Assembly: GCF_040219335.1 (NCBI RefSeq)
Contig: NZ_JAVJSQ010000028.1
Span: 62,001 to 126,000, forward strand
Origin: Gimesia sp.
GTDB lineage: Bacteria > Planctomycetota > Planctomycetia > Planctomycetales > Planctomycetaceae
DNA: 64,000 bases
Direction: 5' to 3'
In this document: piece after piece, positions 9,321 to 19,618 of the stretch
Position numbering within the stretch: the stretch's first letter is position 1
Layout: the number at the start of each line of letters is the position of its first letter
Translations under genes and position numbers: made by a program
The notes under the pieces: model-generated
Told to the model about the DNA's origin: nothing
Seen by the model: the letters and a program-made list of their open reading frames with translations, nothing else
The model's database searches: none

Positions 9321-11411
9321 TTACAGCAGTCCGGAATGGCGTAACAATGGTTCAGGACTCGGCTCGCGTCCGCGGAACTCCTTGAAGAGATCCATCGGAT
9401 GCCGACTGCCTCCCATCGCCAGGATGGTATCCCGGAAGCGTCTGCCGGTTTCGGCAACGGCCTGCTCGTTATCCAGACCCGCTTCTTCAAAGGCACTGAA
9501 GGCGTCTGCACTGAGTACTTCGGCCCATTTGTAACTGAAGTAACCGGCTGCATACCCGCCTGCAAAAATGTGCTGGAACGAACAGAGGAAGCGGTCTTCA
9601 GGGAGCATCGGCAGAACAGACGTCGTCTGGCTGATTTCCCGCTGGACATCGAAGACCGATTTTTCACCCGCAGGATCAAATTCGCTGTGCAGTTTCAGAT
9701 CGACTACACCGAACTGAATCTGACGCAGCATCTGAGTTCCTGCCTGGAAGTTGCGTGCCGCCTTGATTTTTTCAAACAGTTCATCGGGCAGGGTTTCACC
9801 CGTTTCGTAATGCTTGGCCATCCCCAGCAGGGTCGGTTTGTGATAGCACCAGTTTTCCATGAACTGGCTGGCCAGCTCGACGGCATCCCATTCCACGCCA
9901 TTAATGCCGGCGGCATCGGCTTCATCAATGGTGGTCAGCATGTGCTGCAGACCATGTCCGAATTCATGGAACAGGGTCTCCACTTCCCGGAAGGTCATCA
10001 GCGAAGGCTTGTCTCCTACGGGGGGAGTGGAGTTACAGACCAGATGTGCAACCGGGAGTTGAACTTCCCCGTTGACCAGTTTGCGACCCAGGCAGTCGTC
10101 CATCCAGGCGCCGCCCCGCTTGTCTGCCGGACGGGCATAGGGGTCAAGGTAGAAACCGGCGATTGTTTTGCCGGCTTCATCCGCGATGTGGAAGAAACGC
10201 ACATCTTTATTCCAGAGTGGAACGGTCTCTGACGCGGGAGTCACCGTAATGCCGAAGATCCGGTTTACCAGGCTGAACAGGCCGTCCAGAACTTTCTCCA
10301 GTGAGAAATAAGGCCGCAGCTGTTCGTCGGTGTAACTGAAGCGTTTTTCACGGAGCCGCTCGGACCAGAATGCGAAATCCCATTGAATGATGGGTTCCGT
10401 TTCTCCCTGCTCTTTCGCGTATTCCTGCAAATCAGCCAGGTCCTGCTGTCCGTTATCCCAGGAAGAACTTCGCAGCTGTTCTTCCATTTCCAGGACAGCA
10501 TCGATACCGGGCGCCATTTTTTCTGCCAGGCTGACTTCCGCAAAATTCGCGTAGCCCAGAAGCTTTGCTTTTTCCTGGCGTAACTGCAGGATCTGGGGAA
10601 TCAGCGATGTATTATCGTATTCCCCTTCCGATGCACGGGTAATGAATGCGCGGTAAACCTGCTCTCTCAAAATGCGGTTGCGACAATGTTGCATGAAAGG
10701 ACCGAAGCAGGGGAAGTCGAGGGTGATTCGCCAGGGGCCCGCATCAGCGGTGGCTTCGGTATCTGCGTCTTTATCGTCCCAGGTATTATACGATTGAGCC
10801 GCGAGCTGTTTCAGACTGTCGGGGAATCCCGCTACATCTTTGCTCTCTGTAATCAGCAGTGTATAGGCCTTGGTTGCATCCAGCACGTTGTTGGCGAAAC
10901 GGGTGGAGAGTTGGGACAGCTCTGTGGCGATTTCATTAAATCGCTTTAATTCATCTCCCGAGAGACCGATACCAGCCAGCTCTGCAGAGAGGATTCGTTT
11001 TTCGATAATGCGTTTCTGGGCATTATTCAACTGATCCCAGGAGCCGTTATCCCGGATGGACTTCATGGCTTCATAGATCGGCTTGCTTTGTCTGACACTC
11101 AGCGAAAAAGCGACGATTTCGGGGAGCACACTTTCATAGGCTTCCCGTAATTCAGGTGTGTTTCTCACTCCCAGCAGATGTCCCACGGAACCCCAGGAGC
11201 GTTCCCAGGGATAATCGAGCTCTTCGAGCGGTTGCATCAAGCCTTCCCAGCTCGGCTGTGCTTGGCTTTCGATTTTACGCAGGCTTGCTTCCGACTGTTC
11301 CAGCAGGGATTTCACTGCGGGTTTAATATGCTCAGGCTCAATTTCATCGAAGCGGGGAAGGCCCTCCAGTTCCAGAAGCGGGTTGTCTGACAGAGGCTGT
11401 TGCTGATCCAT
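9321..11411 (-). CDS. prlC: M3 family zinc oligopeptidase (oligopeptidase A-like)
   Basis: This 696-residue cytoplasmic metallopeptidase degrades short peptides, including cleaved signal peptides in better-studied species. The zinc site is [13 protein letters not shown] (HEXXH) at ~residue 480. The third ligand Glu and the conserved context follow in [18 protein letters not shown]. Other M3 hallmarks are FGVVDLKLH and [17 protein letters not shown] near the C-terminus, where the family ends with an [16 protein letters not shown] block. There is no signal peptide, and the length matches the family (about 680). The symbol rests on family level only; dipeptidyl carboxypeptidase Dcp is the main alternative. 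Confidence 0.93.
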   Translation of the reverse strand: MDQQQPLSDNPLLELEGLPRFDEIEPEHIKPAVKSLLEQSEASLRKIESQAQPSWEGLMQPLEELDYPWERSWGSVGHLLGVRNTPELREAYESVLPEIVAFSLSVRQSKPIYEAMKSIRDNGSWDQLNNAQKRIIEKRILSAELAGIGLSGDELKRFNEIATELSQLSTRFANNVLDATKAYTLLITESKDVAGFPDSLKQLAAQSYNTWDDKDADTEATADAGPWRITLDFPCFGPFMQHCRNRILREQVYRAFITRASEGEYDNTSLIPQILQLRQEKAKLLGYANFAEVSLAEKMAPGIDAVLEMEEQLRSSSWDNGQQDLADLQEYAKEQGETEPIIQWDFAFWSERLREKRFSYTDEQLRPYFSLEKVLDGLFSLVNRIFGITVTPASETVPLWNKDVRFFHIADEAGKTIAGFYLDPYARPADKRGGAWMDDCLGRKLVNGEVQLPVAHLVCNSTPPVGDKPSLMTFREVETLFHEFGHGLQHMLTTIDEADAAGINGVEWDAVELASQFMENWCYHKPTLLGMAKHYETGETLPDELFEKIKAARNFQAGTQMLRQIQFGVVDLKLHSEFDPAGEKSVFDVQREISQTTSVLPMLPEDRFLCSFQHIFAGGYAAGYFSYKWAEVLSADAFSAFEEAGLDNEQAVAETGRRFRDTILAMGGSRHPMDLFKEFRGREPSPEPLLRHSGLL

Positions 11412-11630
11412 AACGTTTTAATGTCCTTCCTTAAGTTTGCTTCAGTAAATCTGGTTCGAGGCAGACTGTGTGCTTCGTCGGAAATCAATTCCGTGCGTTC
11501 ATCATAAAATATCTCAGGTTCGATTGAAAAGGCATTCTATCTATTCGTCAAATCGATACAATGCTATGTGTACAGTTTGTCGCAGTGGAAAACCCGCTGC
11601 AGGGACTCTCGGATCTGTGGAAATCGAATT

Positions 11631-12650
11631 ATGTTACAGCGATCTGCAGCCTGGGCAGTCGTGGTATGGCTGTCGGCTTATGCGACTGTCTGTCAGGCAC
11701 AAGACCTGCCCGACAGTCAGAATCTGAACGAACTCTGGAAGCACCTCTCTGAGAAGGTACCGGCAATGAAAACAATGGGTGGACGTCAATTCTGGGGAGA
11801 TGTGCAGTTTTTTCAAGGCTGGAAAATTCAACAGAATGTGATCAGCCAGCACTACCGCCTGCTTGATCCCAGCGATCAACGGCATGCCAGTGGAACGCTT
11901 GAGGAATGCCGGCAGAAGCTCGCAGAAATCAGAGAGGCCCGCAGGCTTCCTCCGATGCAGGGCCGGGCGGTGATTCTGATTCACGGGATCATCCGCTCTT
12001 CCAAATCCTTTGAAAAAATGAGACTGGCCTGCCTCAAGGAGGGCTGGATTACGATTCCCTTCGATTATCCCAGTACCCAGAAGACGATCCCAGAGAATGC
12101 CCAGTTCCTGGAGAAGGTGATCCAGTCGCTGGAAGGCGTTGAGGAGATCGATCTGGTTGTGCACAGCATGGGCGGTCTCGTGGTACGCTCCTGGCTGGAT
12201 CAGCAGGAGGAAGTCGATCCCCGTGTCAGACGCATGGTCATGCTGGGAGTCCCCAATCGGGGGGCAGACATGGCAGACCGCTTTCGTTCGAATCTGCTGT
12301 TCAAAGTTGTGTACGGGCCAGCGGGCCAGCAGCTGGTGACCGAATTGAACGGGGACTTCATTTCGAGTCTGCCGACACCTCCCTTTCCATTTGGAGTCGT
12401 CGCCGGCGGGCGAGATACGTTGAAAGGCTTTAATCCTCTGATTCGAGGTGACGATGACGGTACGGTCAGCGTCAGTAGCACGCGACTGCCGGGAGCTGCG
12501 GATTTTGTTCTTCTGCCCGTGCTGCACTCTTTTATGATGAATGATCCCCAGTCAATTTCACATACCCTGCGGTTCCTCAAGACCGGAAAATTTCGCGAAT
12601 CTGGTGAATCACAGCCGATTCCTGAGGTCGAAGCTGCGGCGGCCCCTTAA
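11631..12650 (+). CDS. secreted alpha/beta hydrolase, lipase-like
   Basis: Frames upstream are open, but the ATG at 11631 starts a convincing signal peptide (MLQRSAAWAVVVWLSAYATV, cleavage after CQA), giving 339 residues. The hydrolase core has the oxyanion strand AVILIHGIIRSSKSF, the nucleophile elbow VVHSMGGLVVRSW (Ser in H-S-M-G-G), LGVPNRGADMADRF, an acidic DDDGTVSVSSTRL region, and a late His in LPVLHSFMMN. The GVPNRG and DGTVSV segments resemble PGAP1-like and triacylglycerol lipase families. The likely activity is an exported esterase or lipase. About 90 residues precede the core and have no recognised domain. Confidence 0.87.
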   Translation: MLQRSAAWAVVVWLSAYATVCQAQDLPDSQNLNELWKHLSEKVPAMKTMGGRQFWGDVQFFQGWKIQQNVISQHYRLLDPSDQRHASGTLEECRQKLAEIREARRLPPMQGRAVILIHGIIRSSKSFEKMRLACLKEGWITIPFDYPSTQKTIPENAQFLEKVIQSLEGVEEIDLVVHSMGGLVVRSWLDQQEEVDPRVRRMVMLGVPNRGADMADRFRSNLLFKVVYGPAGQQLVTELNGDFISSLPTPPFPFGVVAGGRDTLKGFNPLIRGDDDGTVSVSSTRLPGAADFVLLPVLHSFMMNDPQSISHTLRFLKTGKFRESGESQPIPEVEAAAAP

Positions 12651-12729
12651 AATCCGTCGATAACAACAGGTACAAGCGTCATTCAGTGACCAGCTAATCC
12701 CCGCTTTTTTCAGACGACAGGTAGAACGG

Positions 12730-13149
12730 ATGGAACGAGACGAACGGCAATTGAAACTGCTATCCAAGATTCAGGTCATTTATGGGATCGTCAATGTTTT
12801 TGTGACTTATCTGTTTTATGAGACCATTTATTTTGGTTTCGATGCGTATCGCAAGACGATGGAACAGACCAAGCCGGATCATCAGGTGGAACTGGAACTG
12901 GGATTCGGGCTGGTGATCTTTCTGGTTGGCGTTGCGATCCTGTTCTGTATCATTCTGGCTGGTCAGTCACTGTCCCGCCACGAAAGCTATGAATTCTGTA
13001 TGATGGTTGCGATTTTTGAATGTCTCCTGATCCCCTTGGGAACCATCATCGGTATCTGGACGATTCTGGTTCTGCGACGCCCCTCGGTCAGAGCGCTATT
13101 TAAATCTCAACCACCACCAGAAAGTCCTGCCGACCAGGCCACCGCCTGA
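12730..13149 (+). CDS. small three-helix membrane protein, unknown function
   Basis: The protein has 139 residues and three likely transmembrane segments, at about 14-36 (IYGIVNVFVTYLFYETIYFG), 57-80 (GLVIFLVGVAILFCIILAG) and 94-117 (VAIFECLLIPLGTIIGIWTI). The C-terminal tail is hydrophilic and Pro-rich (QPPPESPAD). I do not recognise the family. It is followed 29 bp later by the flippase-like gene and then by a GT2 gene on the same strand, so an accessory role in the same envelope step is possible. Confidence 0.7.
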   Translation: MERDERQLKLLSKIQVIYGIVNVFVTYLFYETIYFGFDAYRKTMEQTKPDHQVELELGFGLVIFLVGVAILFCIILAGQSLSRHESYEFCMMVAIFECLLIPLGTIIGIWTILVLRRPSVRALFKSQPPPESPADQATA

Positions 13150-13178
13150 TTTTTACCGCCAGCTCACGAAACCCACGA

Positions 13179-14249
13179 TTGATGTCCGACCCTCCCACCA
13201 CAGTTGAATCCCTTTCCGTCTCGCGGAAAATCTGGCGGGGAGTCAAATGGCTGTTGCTTGCGCTGGTCCTGTACTTCGTCTGGCAGCAGGGAGCGGAACT
13301 ATACGCAGAGCAGGGGGACACGCTTACCGGTATCAGCATTGATCCGCTCTGGCTGGTTTTATCTGCAGCCTGTTATTTCATTGCCTGGTTACCCTCGGTC
13401 TGGTTCTGGCGTCAGTTGATTCTCAGTTCCGGAGAACAGGTTCGCTTCGGACCTGTCGCTCGCGCCTACTACTGCGGGCACCTGGGGAAATACATTCCCG
13501 GTAAGGTCTCGGTCCTCTTGATCCGGGCGACCCTGCTGAAAGATTTTGGCGTACGCGTTTCTGTTTCGGCCCTCACGGCTGCTTACGAGACGCTGGCTGT
13601 CATGGGAGTCGGGTTGGTTGTGTTCCTTTCCTTGATTCCGGTTGTGTTGAATGCAGAGCAGGTTCAGCAGTGGCCTGAGTGGATGCAGTCCGTACAGGCC
13701 CGTCCCTGGCTGGTTCCCGGTCTGTTTCTACTGGCGCTGTTTGTCTCTCTGCCACTGTTGTCTCGTCTGTTGAATCTGTTCGCGAAGAAATTTACAAAGT
13801 CCGATGTCAAAGCGACCGAGCCAGCTCCTCCCGCTGCTTTCTCTTTACGTTTGCTCTATGCGGGCGTGTTGTTGTTTCTTGTGAGCTGGACGCTGCATGG
13901 ACTCAGCCTGGGTCTGGCACTCGCCTCCATCAACGGAGCGGGACTCGAATGGCAGGAATGGCCACGCTGGACCGCTGCAGTCTCCGCCGCGTATGCCCTG
14001 GGCTTTCTGGCGATTTTCGCACCTGCCGGCCTGGGAGTACGGGAAGGTCTGATCACCACGATTCTCGCCGGTTCCGCCCTGATTGGTCCTGCAAATGCGT
14101 TTGTCGCTGCCTTACTGATCCGGATCGTCTCATTTGCTAGTGAAATTCTGGCTGCTTTTGTTCTATACTATAGCTTTGGTAAATCGACTTCAGACGTGGA
14201 TGATTCCGTACAGTCTGCCGCCGATTCCCAGTCCATTGATTCCCTGTGA
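13179..14249 (+). CDS. LPG-synthase transmembrane-domain (UPF0104-like) membrane protein
   Basis: A 356-residue integral membrane protein with about eight hydrophobic segments. It shows the family features of the lysylphosphatidylglycerol synthase transmembrane region: ARAYYCGHLGKYIPGKVSVLLIRATLL in the first third, and AAYALGFLAIFAPAGLGVREGLIT in the last third. Proteins of this fold act in transfer or flipping of lipid-linked groups, often beside a glycosyltransferase, as here. No aminoacyl-transferase domain is attached. The gene precedes the GT2 gene by only 30 bp, suggesting a shared transcript. Two adjacent Met codons make the exact start ambiguous by one residue. Confidence 0.85.
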   Translation: MMSDPPTTVESLSVSRKIWRGVKWLLLALVLYFVWQQGAELYAEQGDTLTGISIDPLWLVLSAACYFIAWLPSVWFWRQLILSSGEQVRFGPVARAYYCGHLGKYIPGKVSVLLIRATLLKDFGVRVSVSALTAAYETLAVMGVGLVVFLSLIPVVLNAEQVQQWPEWMQSVQARPWLVPGLFLLALFVSLPLLSRLLNLFAKKFTKSDVKATEPAPPAAFSLRLLYAGVLLFLVSWTLHGLSLGLALASINGAGLEWQEWPRWTAAVSAAYALGFLAIFAPAGLGVREGLITTILAGSALIGPANAFVAALLIRIVSFASEILAAFVLYYSFGKSTSDVDDSVQSAADSQSIDSL

Positions 14250-14279
14250 TTTCTGTTTGTTGAGTGAAAGGTCTGCGTC

Positions 14280-15257
14280 GTGCTCTCGATTATGATTCCG
14301 GTATTGAATGAATCGGAAAGTCTGCCACAACTGTATCAGGAGATCTGCGAAACCAGCCAGCAGCATCAGATTGACCTGGAAATTATCTTTATTGACGACG
14401 GTTCGACCGACAAGTCCTGGGAACTGATCTCGCAACTGGCCAAGCAGGATGAACGCGTTTCGGGGATCCGTTTCCGTCGGAACTTCGCCAAGGCAGCCGC
14501 GCTGACTGCAGGCATGCGGTCCGCCCGCGGTTCGGTGATCATGATGATGGACGCCGACCTGCAGGATAACCCGAAAGAAATACCCCGCTTTCTGGACAAA
14601 CTCAACGAAGGCTACGATGTCGTCAATGGCTGGAAAGAGCGCCGCCTCGACCCCTGGCATAAAGTGTATCCCAGTAAAGTCTTTAACTGGATGATCTGGA
14701 AACTGACCGGGCTCAAACTGCACGATCACAACTGTGGCTTCAAACTGTTCCGTAAAGAGGTCGCTGCGGAAATTCGTATCTACGGCGAGTTGCACCGTTT
14801 CATCGCCGTGCTGGCAGATGCCCGTGGATTTAAAGTGACCGAGATTCCCGTCCATCACCGCGAACGACAGCACGGTTATTCCAAGTATGGCGTGCGACGT
14901 TTCCTGCGCGGGTTCCTCGATCTGCTGACAGTTCGCTTCCTTACCGGTTATGGACAACGTCCACAGCACATGCTGGGCGCCATCGGCTTGAGCTGTCTGA
15001 TGCTCGGATTCCTCGGACTGGGCTACCTGGGGGTTGTCTGGTTGTTGACCAATCTGTTTGGTCTGGGACTGGGACCGATTGGAAACCGTCCGCTGCTGGC
15101 CTATTCTGTCGCCGCAACCATCCTGGGAGCGCAAGCGATCAGCCTGGGGCTCTTGGCTGAACTGATTGTCGCCTATACCGGCCGTCATCAGGACACCTAC
15201 AGCATTTCCGAACGAACGGAAACCGCCTCTCAAAACGAGCAGGAGATCATTATCTGA
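14280..15257 (+). CDS. polyprenyl-phosphate glycosyltransferase, GT2 (DPM1/ArnC-like)
   Basis: The enzyme (325 residues) would transfer a sugar from a nucleotide donor to undecaprenyl phosphate at the inner membrane. The GT-A domain begins at once: [18 protein letters not shown], then the DxD-type sites [11 protein letters not shown] and [23 protein letters not shown], and [14 protein letters not shown]. Two C-terminal membrane helices (about 237-260 and 280-305) are typical of the DPM1/GtrB/ArnC group. The start is a GTG at 14280 with GAAAGG about 8 bases upstream; an in-frame ATG at 14292 would remove the first strand. The gene is paired with the upstream flippase-like gene. Confidence 0.9.
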   Translation: MLSIMIPVLNESESLPQLYQEICETSQQHQIDLEIIFIDDGSTDKSWELISQLAKQDERVSGIRFRRNFAKAAALTAGMRSARGSVIMMMDADLQDNPKEIPRFLDKLNEGYDVVNGWKERRLDPWHKVYPSKVFNWMIWKLTGLKLHDHNCGFKLFRKEVAAEIRIYGELHRFIAVLADARGFKVTEIPVHHRERQHGYSKYGVRRFLRGFLDLLTVRFLTGYGQRPQHMLGAIGLSCLMLGFLGLGYLGVVWLLTNLFGLGLGPIGNRPLLAYSVAATILGAQAISLGLLAELIVAYTGRHQDTYSISERTETASQNEQEIII

Positions 15258-15342
15258 TTGGCACATCTCCAACTGTCTCTATCCTGTAATCCTGTCCGGG
15301 CTGGAATGGCCTCCAGTCCACTGTCTGGGAATGAAATCATAG

Positions 15343-16737
15343 ATGAAAATTACGTTCCTCGGTGCCGCCGGTGAGGTGACCGGCAGCCAACATTTGATCG
15401 AGACAGACGGGCGACGGATTCTGCTCGATTGTGGCCTGTTTCAGGGTCACCGGGCAGAGTCATTCAAAAAGAACTGCCGCTTCGCTTATCCCGCTGAGTC
15501 CCTGGATGCCGTCATCCTCTCGCACGGACATATGGATCATTGTGGCAATATTCCCCGGTTGTACAACAAGGGTTTTCGGGGACCGATCTTCTGCACCTCC
15601 GCGACGGCGGACATCGCGGAGATCATGCTCAAGGACAGCGCCCGTATTCAGGATGAAGACGCCCGTTATCTGTCTCGCAAACTGAATGAAAAGCATCCGC
15701 CCATCGAACCGCTTTACGATGAAGAGGATGTGCGACAGGTCATGAAGCAGTTCGAGCGTCTGGACTATCATGAATGGCACGACCTGGGGGACGACCTCCG
15801 GGTACGATTGCTGGATGCCGGCCATATTCTGGGATCCGCGATCATTGAGATGAAGATCAAGGACCAGGGAGAATGGCGGCATCTGGTCTTCACCGGCGAT
15901 CTGGGTCGCCGCGATCTGCCCCTGCTGCGCGATCCGGATACGATCGAGGGTTGCGAGATTCTGATTTCAGAAAGCACCTACGGCAACCGGATCCACGAAA
16001 AAGCCTCGGACCTTAAAGAGGAACTCTACCACATTCTCGATGAAGCCTATCGTGTTGAAGGGCGTGTGATCATTCCCGCGTTCAGTCTCGGACGTACCCA
16101 GCAGATCATTTACTATTTGAACGATCTGTATAACGAAAACCGTCTGCCACACATTCCGATTTTTGTCGATAGTCCCCTCTCCACACGCCTGGTTTCAGTC
16201 TACCGCCATCATCTGCAGGATATGGATCAGGACGTCAGCGATGTTTTGAAAGAAGACAAGGATCCCTTCGGCTTCTCACTGCTGGATTACGTTTCGACCC
16301 GTCAGCAGAGTATCGAACTCAATAAACGTGAAGGGGCGTTCGTCGTCATCGCCGGCAGTGGGATGTGTGAGAACGGTCGTATCCGCCATCACCTCAAGAA
16401 CGGCCTGGAACATCCGGAGAATACCGTCGTACTGATGGGTTACCAGGCAGAGCATACCCTGGGCCGGCGTCTGCAGCAGCGCGATCCCAAAGTGAAAATC
16501 TTTGATCGCTATTACCAGGTCAAAGCCAGGGTCGTTCAGCTCAGCGGTCTGTCAGGCCATGCCGACGTGGAAGACTTTAAATGGTGGTACGAAACCTCCG
16601 CGAAACGGGGAAACATCGGCCAGGTCTTCCTCGTCCACGGAGAACCGGAATCGGCGACGGCGCTGGCAGCCTTGATCCGTGATGAGGTCGATGAGGAACC
16701 GATCATCCCCCAGTATCAGCAATCGTTCGAGGTTTAA
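15343..16737 (+). CDS. metallo-beta-lactamase/beta-CASP RNase-like protein
   Basis: This 464-residue protein belongs to the beta-CASP ribonuclease group (CPSF-73/YSH1-like). The zinc motif 2 is LSHGHMDHCGNIPRL at ~residue 65, motif 3 is LLDAGHILGSAII, and motif 4 is FTGDLGRRDLP. The beta-CASP domain follows with ISESTYGNRIHEKASDL and VIIPAFSLGRTQQIIYYL. The C-terminal motif is SGLSGHADVEDFKWW, with VHGEPESATAL after it. All metal ligands are present, so an active endo- or exonuclease is likely, with RNA as the probable substrate. It ends 7 bp before the ASCH gene, which may be co-transcribed. Confidence 0.93.
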   Translation: MKITFLGAAGEVTGSQHLIETDGRRILLDCGLFQGHRAESFKKNCRFAYPAESLDAVILSHGHMDHCGNIPRLYNKGFRGPIFCTSATADIAEIMLKDSARIQDEDARYLSRKLNEKHPPIEPLYDEEDVRQVMKQFERLDYHEWHDLGDDLRVRLLDAGHILGSAIIEMKIKDQGEWRHLVFTGDLGRRDLPLLRDPDTIEGCEILISESTYGNRIHEKASDLKEELYHILDEAYRVEGRVIIPAFSLGRTQQIIYYLNDLYNENRLPHIPIFVDSPLSTRLVSVYRHHLQDMDQDVSDVLKEDKDPFGFSLLDYVSTRQQSIELNKREGAFVVIAGSGMCENGRIRHHLKNGLEHPENTVVLMGYQAEHTLGRRLQQRDPKVKIFDRYYQVKARVVQLSGLSGHADVEDFKWWYETSAKRGNIGQVFLVHGEPESATALAALIRDEVDEEPIIPQYQQSFEV

Positions 16738-16744
16738 TTCCACA

Positions 16745-17188
16745 ATGGCGAAAGCGATTCAACATCCCGACAAGAGTCTGCCGGCTCTCGGAATCAGACA
16801 ACCCTGGGCAGAACTGATTATGCGGGGCGTGAAAACAATTGAGCTCCGTTCCAGTCAGACTAAGATCCGCGGGACGATCTACGTCTATGCTTCAAAGACT
16901 CTCGCGAAGACACCACACGCCATCGAAGCAGCAGCGCAAGCGGAAATCGCCACCGAGACCCTCCCGACGGGCACCTTGATCGGCACCGTCGAGATCGTCG
17001 ATTCCTTCCCCGCGACCGCTGAACATGCGGAAGCATCAGGCGTCCCCGCATCTCTGCTCAAGGGCAAATACGGCTGGAAGCTCGCGAATCCCAAACGCAT
17101 CAAATCGCCTATCGTGCCGCAGTTCCTGCCTTACGGAGTCTGGTTCTATCCCTTCGTCCGCAAGCAGACCGGGACCCGCCAGAAATAG
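16745..17188 (+). CDS. ASCH domain protein
   Basis: The product has 147 residues from the ATG at 16745, seven bases after the stop of the beta-CASP gene. The longer open frame begins inside that gene and is not used. The ASCH (ASC-1 homology) beta-barrel is marked by LGIRQPWAELIMRGVKTIELRS at the N-terminus and GTIYVYASKTL, then GTLIGTVEIVDSF. ASCH domains bind RNA or modified nucleobases and some are hydrolases. Its tight link to an RNase-like gene suggests RNA-related work, which is an inference. Confidence 0.88.
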   Translation: MAKAIQHPDKSLPALGIRQPWAELIMRGVKTIELRSSQTKIRGTIYVYASKTLAKTPHAIEAAAQAEIATETLPTGTLIGTVEIVDSFPATAEHAEASGVPASLLKGKYGWKLANPKRIKSPIVPQFLPYGVWFYPFVRKQTGTRQK

Positions 17189-17209
17189 AAACGGTTCGGG
17201 AACCGTTCC

Positions 17210-18031
17210 TCAGCCTTTTGTTGCGGCTGCCATCTCACCTGCGTATTTTCCGATCGACGCAATCACGGCTTCCCGCGTCTGGTCTGGGTCAGAAAAAGCA
17301 GCGAATTGTTTGACAATCGCCGAACCAATGATGAATCCGTCGGCTTTACCGCGGAGCGTGTCGACATGCGCGGGCTTACTGATGCCGAAGCCCACCGCCA
17401 AAGGTAGATCCGTCAGCGAGCGTAACGACTCCAGATGCGCTGTCAGTTCCGCAGGCAGTTCATCGCGAACACCTGTCGTGCCGGCGACAGCGATACAGTA
17501 AATGAAACCCGAGGCGGACTGCACGATTCGCTTCGTGCGATCTTCAGGCGTAAGCGGGGAGACCAGTTGAACCAGGTCCAACTCAGACGCTCTGGTGATT
17601 TCCACGAACTCCGCCGCTTCGTCTCCGGGAAGATCGGGAACAATCAGACCCGAGAACCCGGCTTCAGCGGCTTCTTTCAGGAAACGCTCTGCACCATAAC
17701 GAAAGATAATCGCATACGAAACCATGCCGACCAGGGCCGGCAGATCGACAGACTCATCTGCAGAGAGTTCTTTCAAAGCTTCAAACAGGTCGTGTACGTG
17801 GAAGCCGTTATTGAGAGCCCGCGTATACGATTCCTGAATCACCGGACCATCTGCAATCGGATCACTGTACGGGAAGCCTACCTCGATCAGATCGACTCCC
17901 TGTCGGGCCAGTTCTTTCAATACATCAACGGTGGTTGCCAGGTCCGGATCGCCGGCGGTGATGAAAGGCATGAACGCCATGCGGTTTTCAGATTTTAACT
18001 TCGCAAAAGTTTCAGAGATCAAAGTTGTCAC
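17210..18031 (-). CDS. trpA: tryptophan synthase alpha subunit
   Basis: The subunit cleaves indole-3-glycerol phosphate to indole and glyceraldehyde-3-phosphate. The 273 residues match the family length. The catalytic Glu lies in LIEVGFPYSDPIADGP (~residue 48), which also contains the catalytic Asp. FMPFITAGDPD near the start, GLIVPDLP, FIYCIAVAGTTGVR and VGFGISKPAHV follow in the standard order of the TIM barrel. It is the second gene of a trpB-trpA pair, 71 bp after trpB on the minus strand. No other trp genes are in the window. Confidence 0.97.
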   Translation of the reverse strand: MTTLISETFAKLKSENRMAFMPFITAGDPDLATTVDVLKELARQGVDLIEVGFPYSDPIADGPVIQESYTRALNNGFHVHDLFEALKELSADESVDLPALVGMVSYAIIFRYGAERFLKEAAEAGFSGLIVPDLPGDEAAEFVEITRASELDLVQLVSPLTPEDRTKRIVQSASGFIYCIAVAGTTGVRDELPAELTAHLESLRSLTDLPLAVGFGISKPAHVDTLRGKADGFIIGSAIVKQFAAFSDPDQTREAVIASIGKYAGEMAAATKG

Positions 18032-18102
18032 GATGGGGGGTACTGCTTTTAACTGAATTTCAGAAGGATGATTTTTATTGTCACGACAAAACCGGCCGGG
18101 GA

Positions 18103-19308
18103 TTAAATTTCCCGTTCCAGCAGGCGGGCCACTTCATTCACGTCTTTGTCGCCACGACCGGACAGGCAGACGACGATCGTCTCATCGGGGCTGGCCTGGC
18201 GGGCTGCTTTGATGGCGTAAGCGATCGCATGCGACGATTCAATCGCCGGGATGATCCCTTCCAGGCGGGCCATGGTCTGAAAGCCTTCGAGGGCTTCATC
18301 GTCGGTGATCGCGGTGTAATTCACGCGGCCGGAGTCTTTCCAGTAACTGTGTTCGGGACCCACGCCGGGATAGTCGAGGCCTGCAGAGATCGAATGCACG
18401 TCCATCGTCTGGCCGTCATCGTCCTGCAGCACATATCCGAAACTGCCATGCAGCACACCCTTGGCTCCATAACTCAGCGTACTGGCATGCTCTCCCGGTT
18501 CAGGACCGCGGCCACCCGCTTCCACGCCGGTCAGCTTCACACCCTCATCGTCGATAAAGGGATAGAACATGCCGGCCGAATTGGAACCGCCGCCGACACA
18601 GGCAATCACTTGATCGGGGAGTTTACCTGTCTGCGCCAGGCACTGTTCGCGGGCCTCTTTTCCGATGACCGACTGGAAGTCACGAACCATCATCGGGAAG
18701 GGATGCGGACCAATCACGGAACCGATAATGTAATGGGTGGTCTCCACACTCGACATCCAGTCCCGCATCGCTTCATTGACTGCGTCCCGTAGAGTCTTGG
18801 AACCGCTGGAAACGCCACGGACTTCAGCGCCCATCATTTTCATGTTGAATACGTTCAGCTTCTGGCGGCGGATGTCTTCCTCGCCCATATAGACGATGCA
18901 TTCCAGTCCGAAGCGGGCACACGCCACAGCAGAAGCCACGCCGTGCTGGCCGGCTCCAGTTTCGGCGATCACGCGTTTTTTACCCATCCGCATGGTCAGC
19001 AGCGCCTGGCCCATGGTGTTGTTGATCTTATGAGCACCGGTGTGATTCAGATCTTCGCGCTTGAAGTAGATCTTGCCTCCGCCACAATGCTCGGTCAGAC
19101 GTTCCGCGAAATAGAGCGGATTCGGGCGTCCTACATAATTCTTAAGCAGGTCATCCAGCTCCGCCTGAAATGATGGATCCTGTTTGGCCTTCTCGTATTC
19201 CTGGGTCAATTCCTCCAGGGCATGCATCAGTGTTTCGGGGACGAAGCGGCGGCCGAATTCTCCAAAGCGACCGGAGGCATCAGGCACATTCGATAAGCTG
19301 GTTGTCAT
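18103..19308 (-). CDS. trpB: tryptophan synthase beta subunit
   Basis: The PLP enzyme condenses indole with serine to form tryptophan. The protein has 401 residues and shows [19 protein letters not shown] at the N-terminus, the PLP lysine in [49 protein letters not shown] (phosphate cup), and [16 protein letters not shown] at the C-terminus. It is the first gene of the trpB-trpA pair. The 310 bp upstream region has an 8 bp inverted repeat (TGACCATT/AATGGTCA, 19354-19386) that could be an operator, but nothing identifies a regulator. Confidence 0.98.
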   Translation of the reverse strand: MTTSLSNVPDASGRFGEFGRRFVPETLMHALEELTQEYEKAKQDPSFQAELDDLLKNYVGRPNPLYFAERLTEHCGGGKIYFKREDLNHTGAHKINNTMGQALLTMRMGKKRVIAETGAGQHGVASAVACARFGLECIVYMGEEDIRRQKLNVFNMKMMGAEVRGVSSGSKTLRDAVNEAMRDWMSSVETTHYIIGSVIGPHPFPMMVRDFQSVIGKEAREQCLAQTGKLPDQVIACVGGGSNSAGMFYPFIDDEGVKLTGVEAGGRGPEPGEHASTLSYGAKGVLHGSFGYVLQDDDGQTMDVHSISAGLDYPGVGPEHSYWKDSGRVNYTAITDDEALEGFQTMARLEGIIPAIESSHAIAYAIKAARQASPDETIVVCLSGRGDKDVNEVARLLEREI

Positions 19309-19618
19309 ATCTGGCTCAAATTCACTAGTAAAATATCATTAAAACAGCGGTAATGACCATTATTGAATTCCGCGTGGCAATGGTCAATGCCCGCCCACAG
19401 GACCCTTCAGAATCGGAAAAGGTTCGATCCGGTTTTTCCATTTTTCCGGTCGGTCGTTTTGCTGTATCTGCTTTTGTATCATGCTCTTCTGTCGTTGTAG
19501 ACCTGAAAAATGTGGTGTCCAGTCGTAATTTAGTAGGATTTTCCTCAAAAGATCGATAAAATACAGGACGCGTTCTGTGGAACGATCTGTTTCACAACTT
19601 AAGAGGGGGAGAATTAAC
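19309..19618. other. divergent intergenic region trpB / small orphan gene
   Basis: No gene is supported here. It holds an 8 bp inverted repeat (19354-19361 with 19379-19386, 17-base spacer) about 45 bp upstream of trpB, and a small hairpin CGTTC-TGTG-GAACG near 19571. The right end carries the strong ribosome binding site of the 67-residue gene. Confidence 0.5.
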
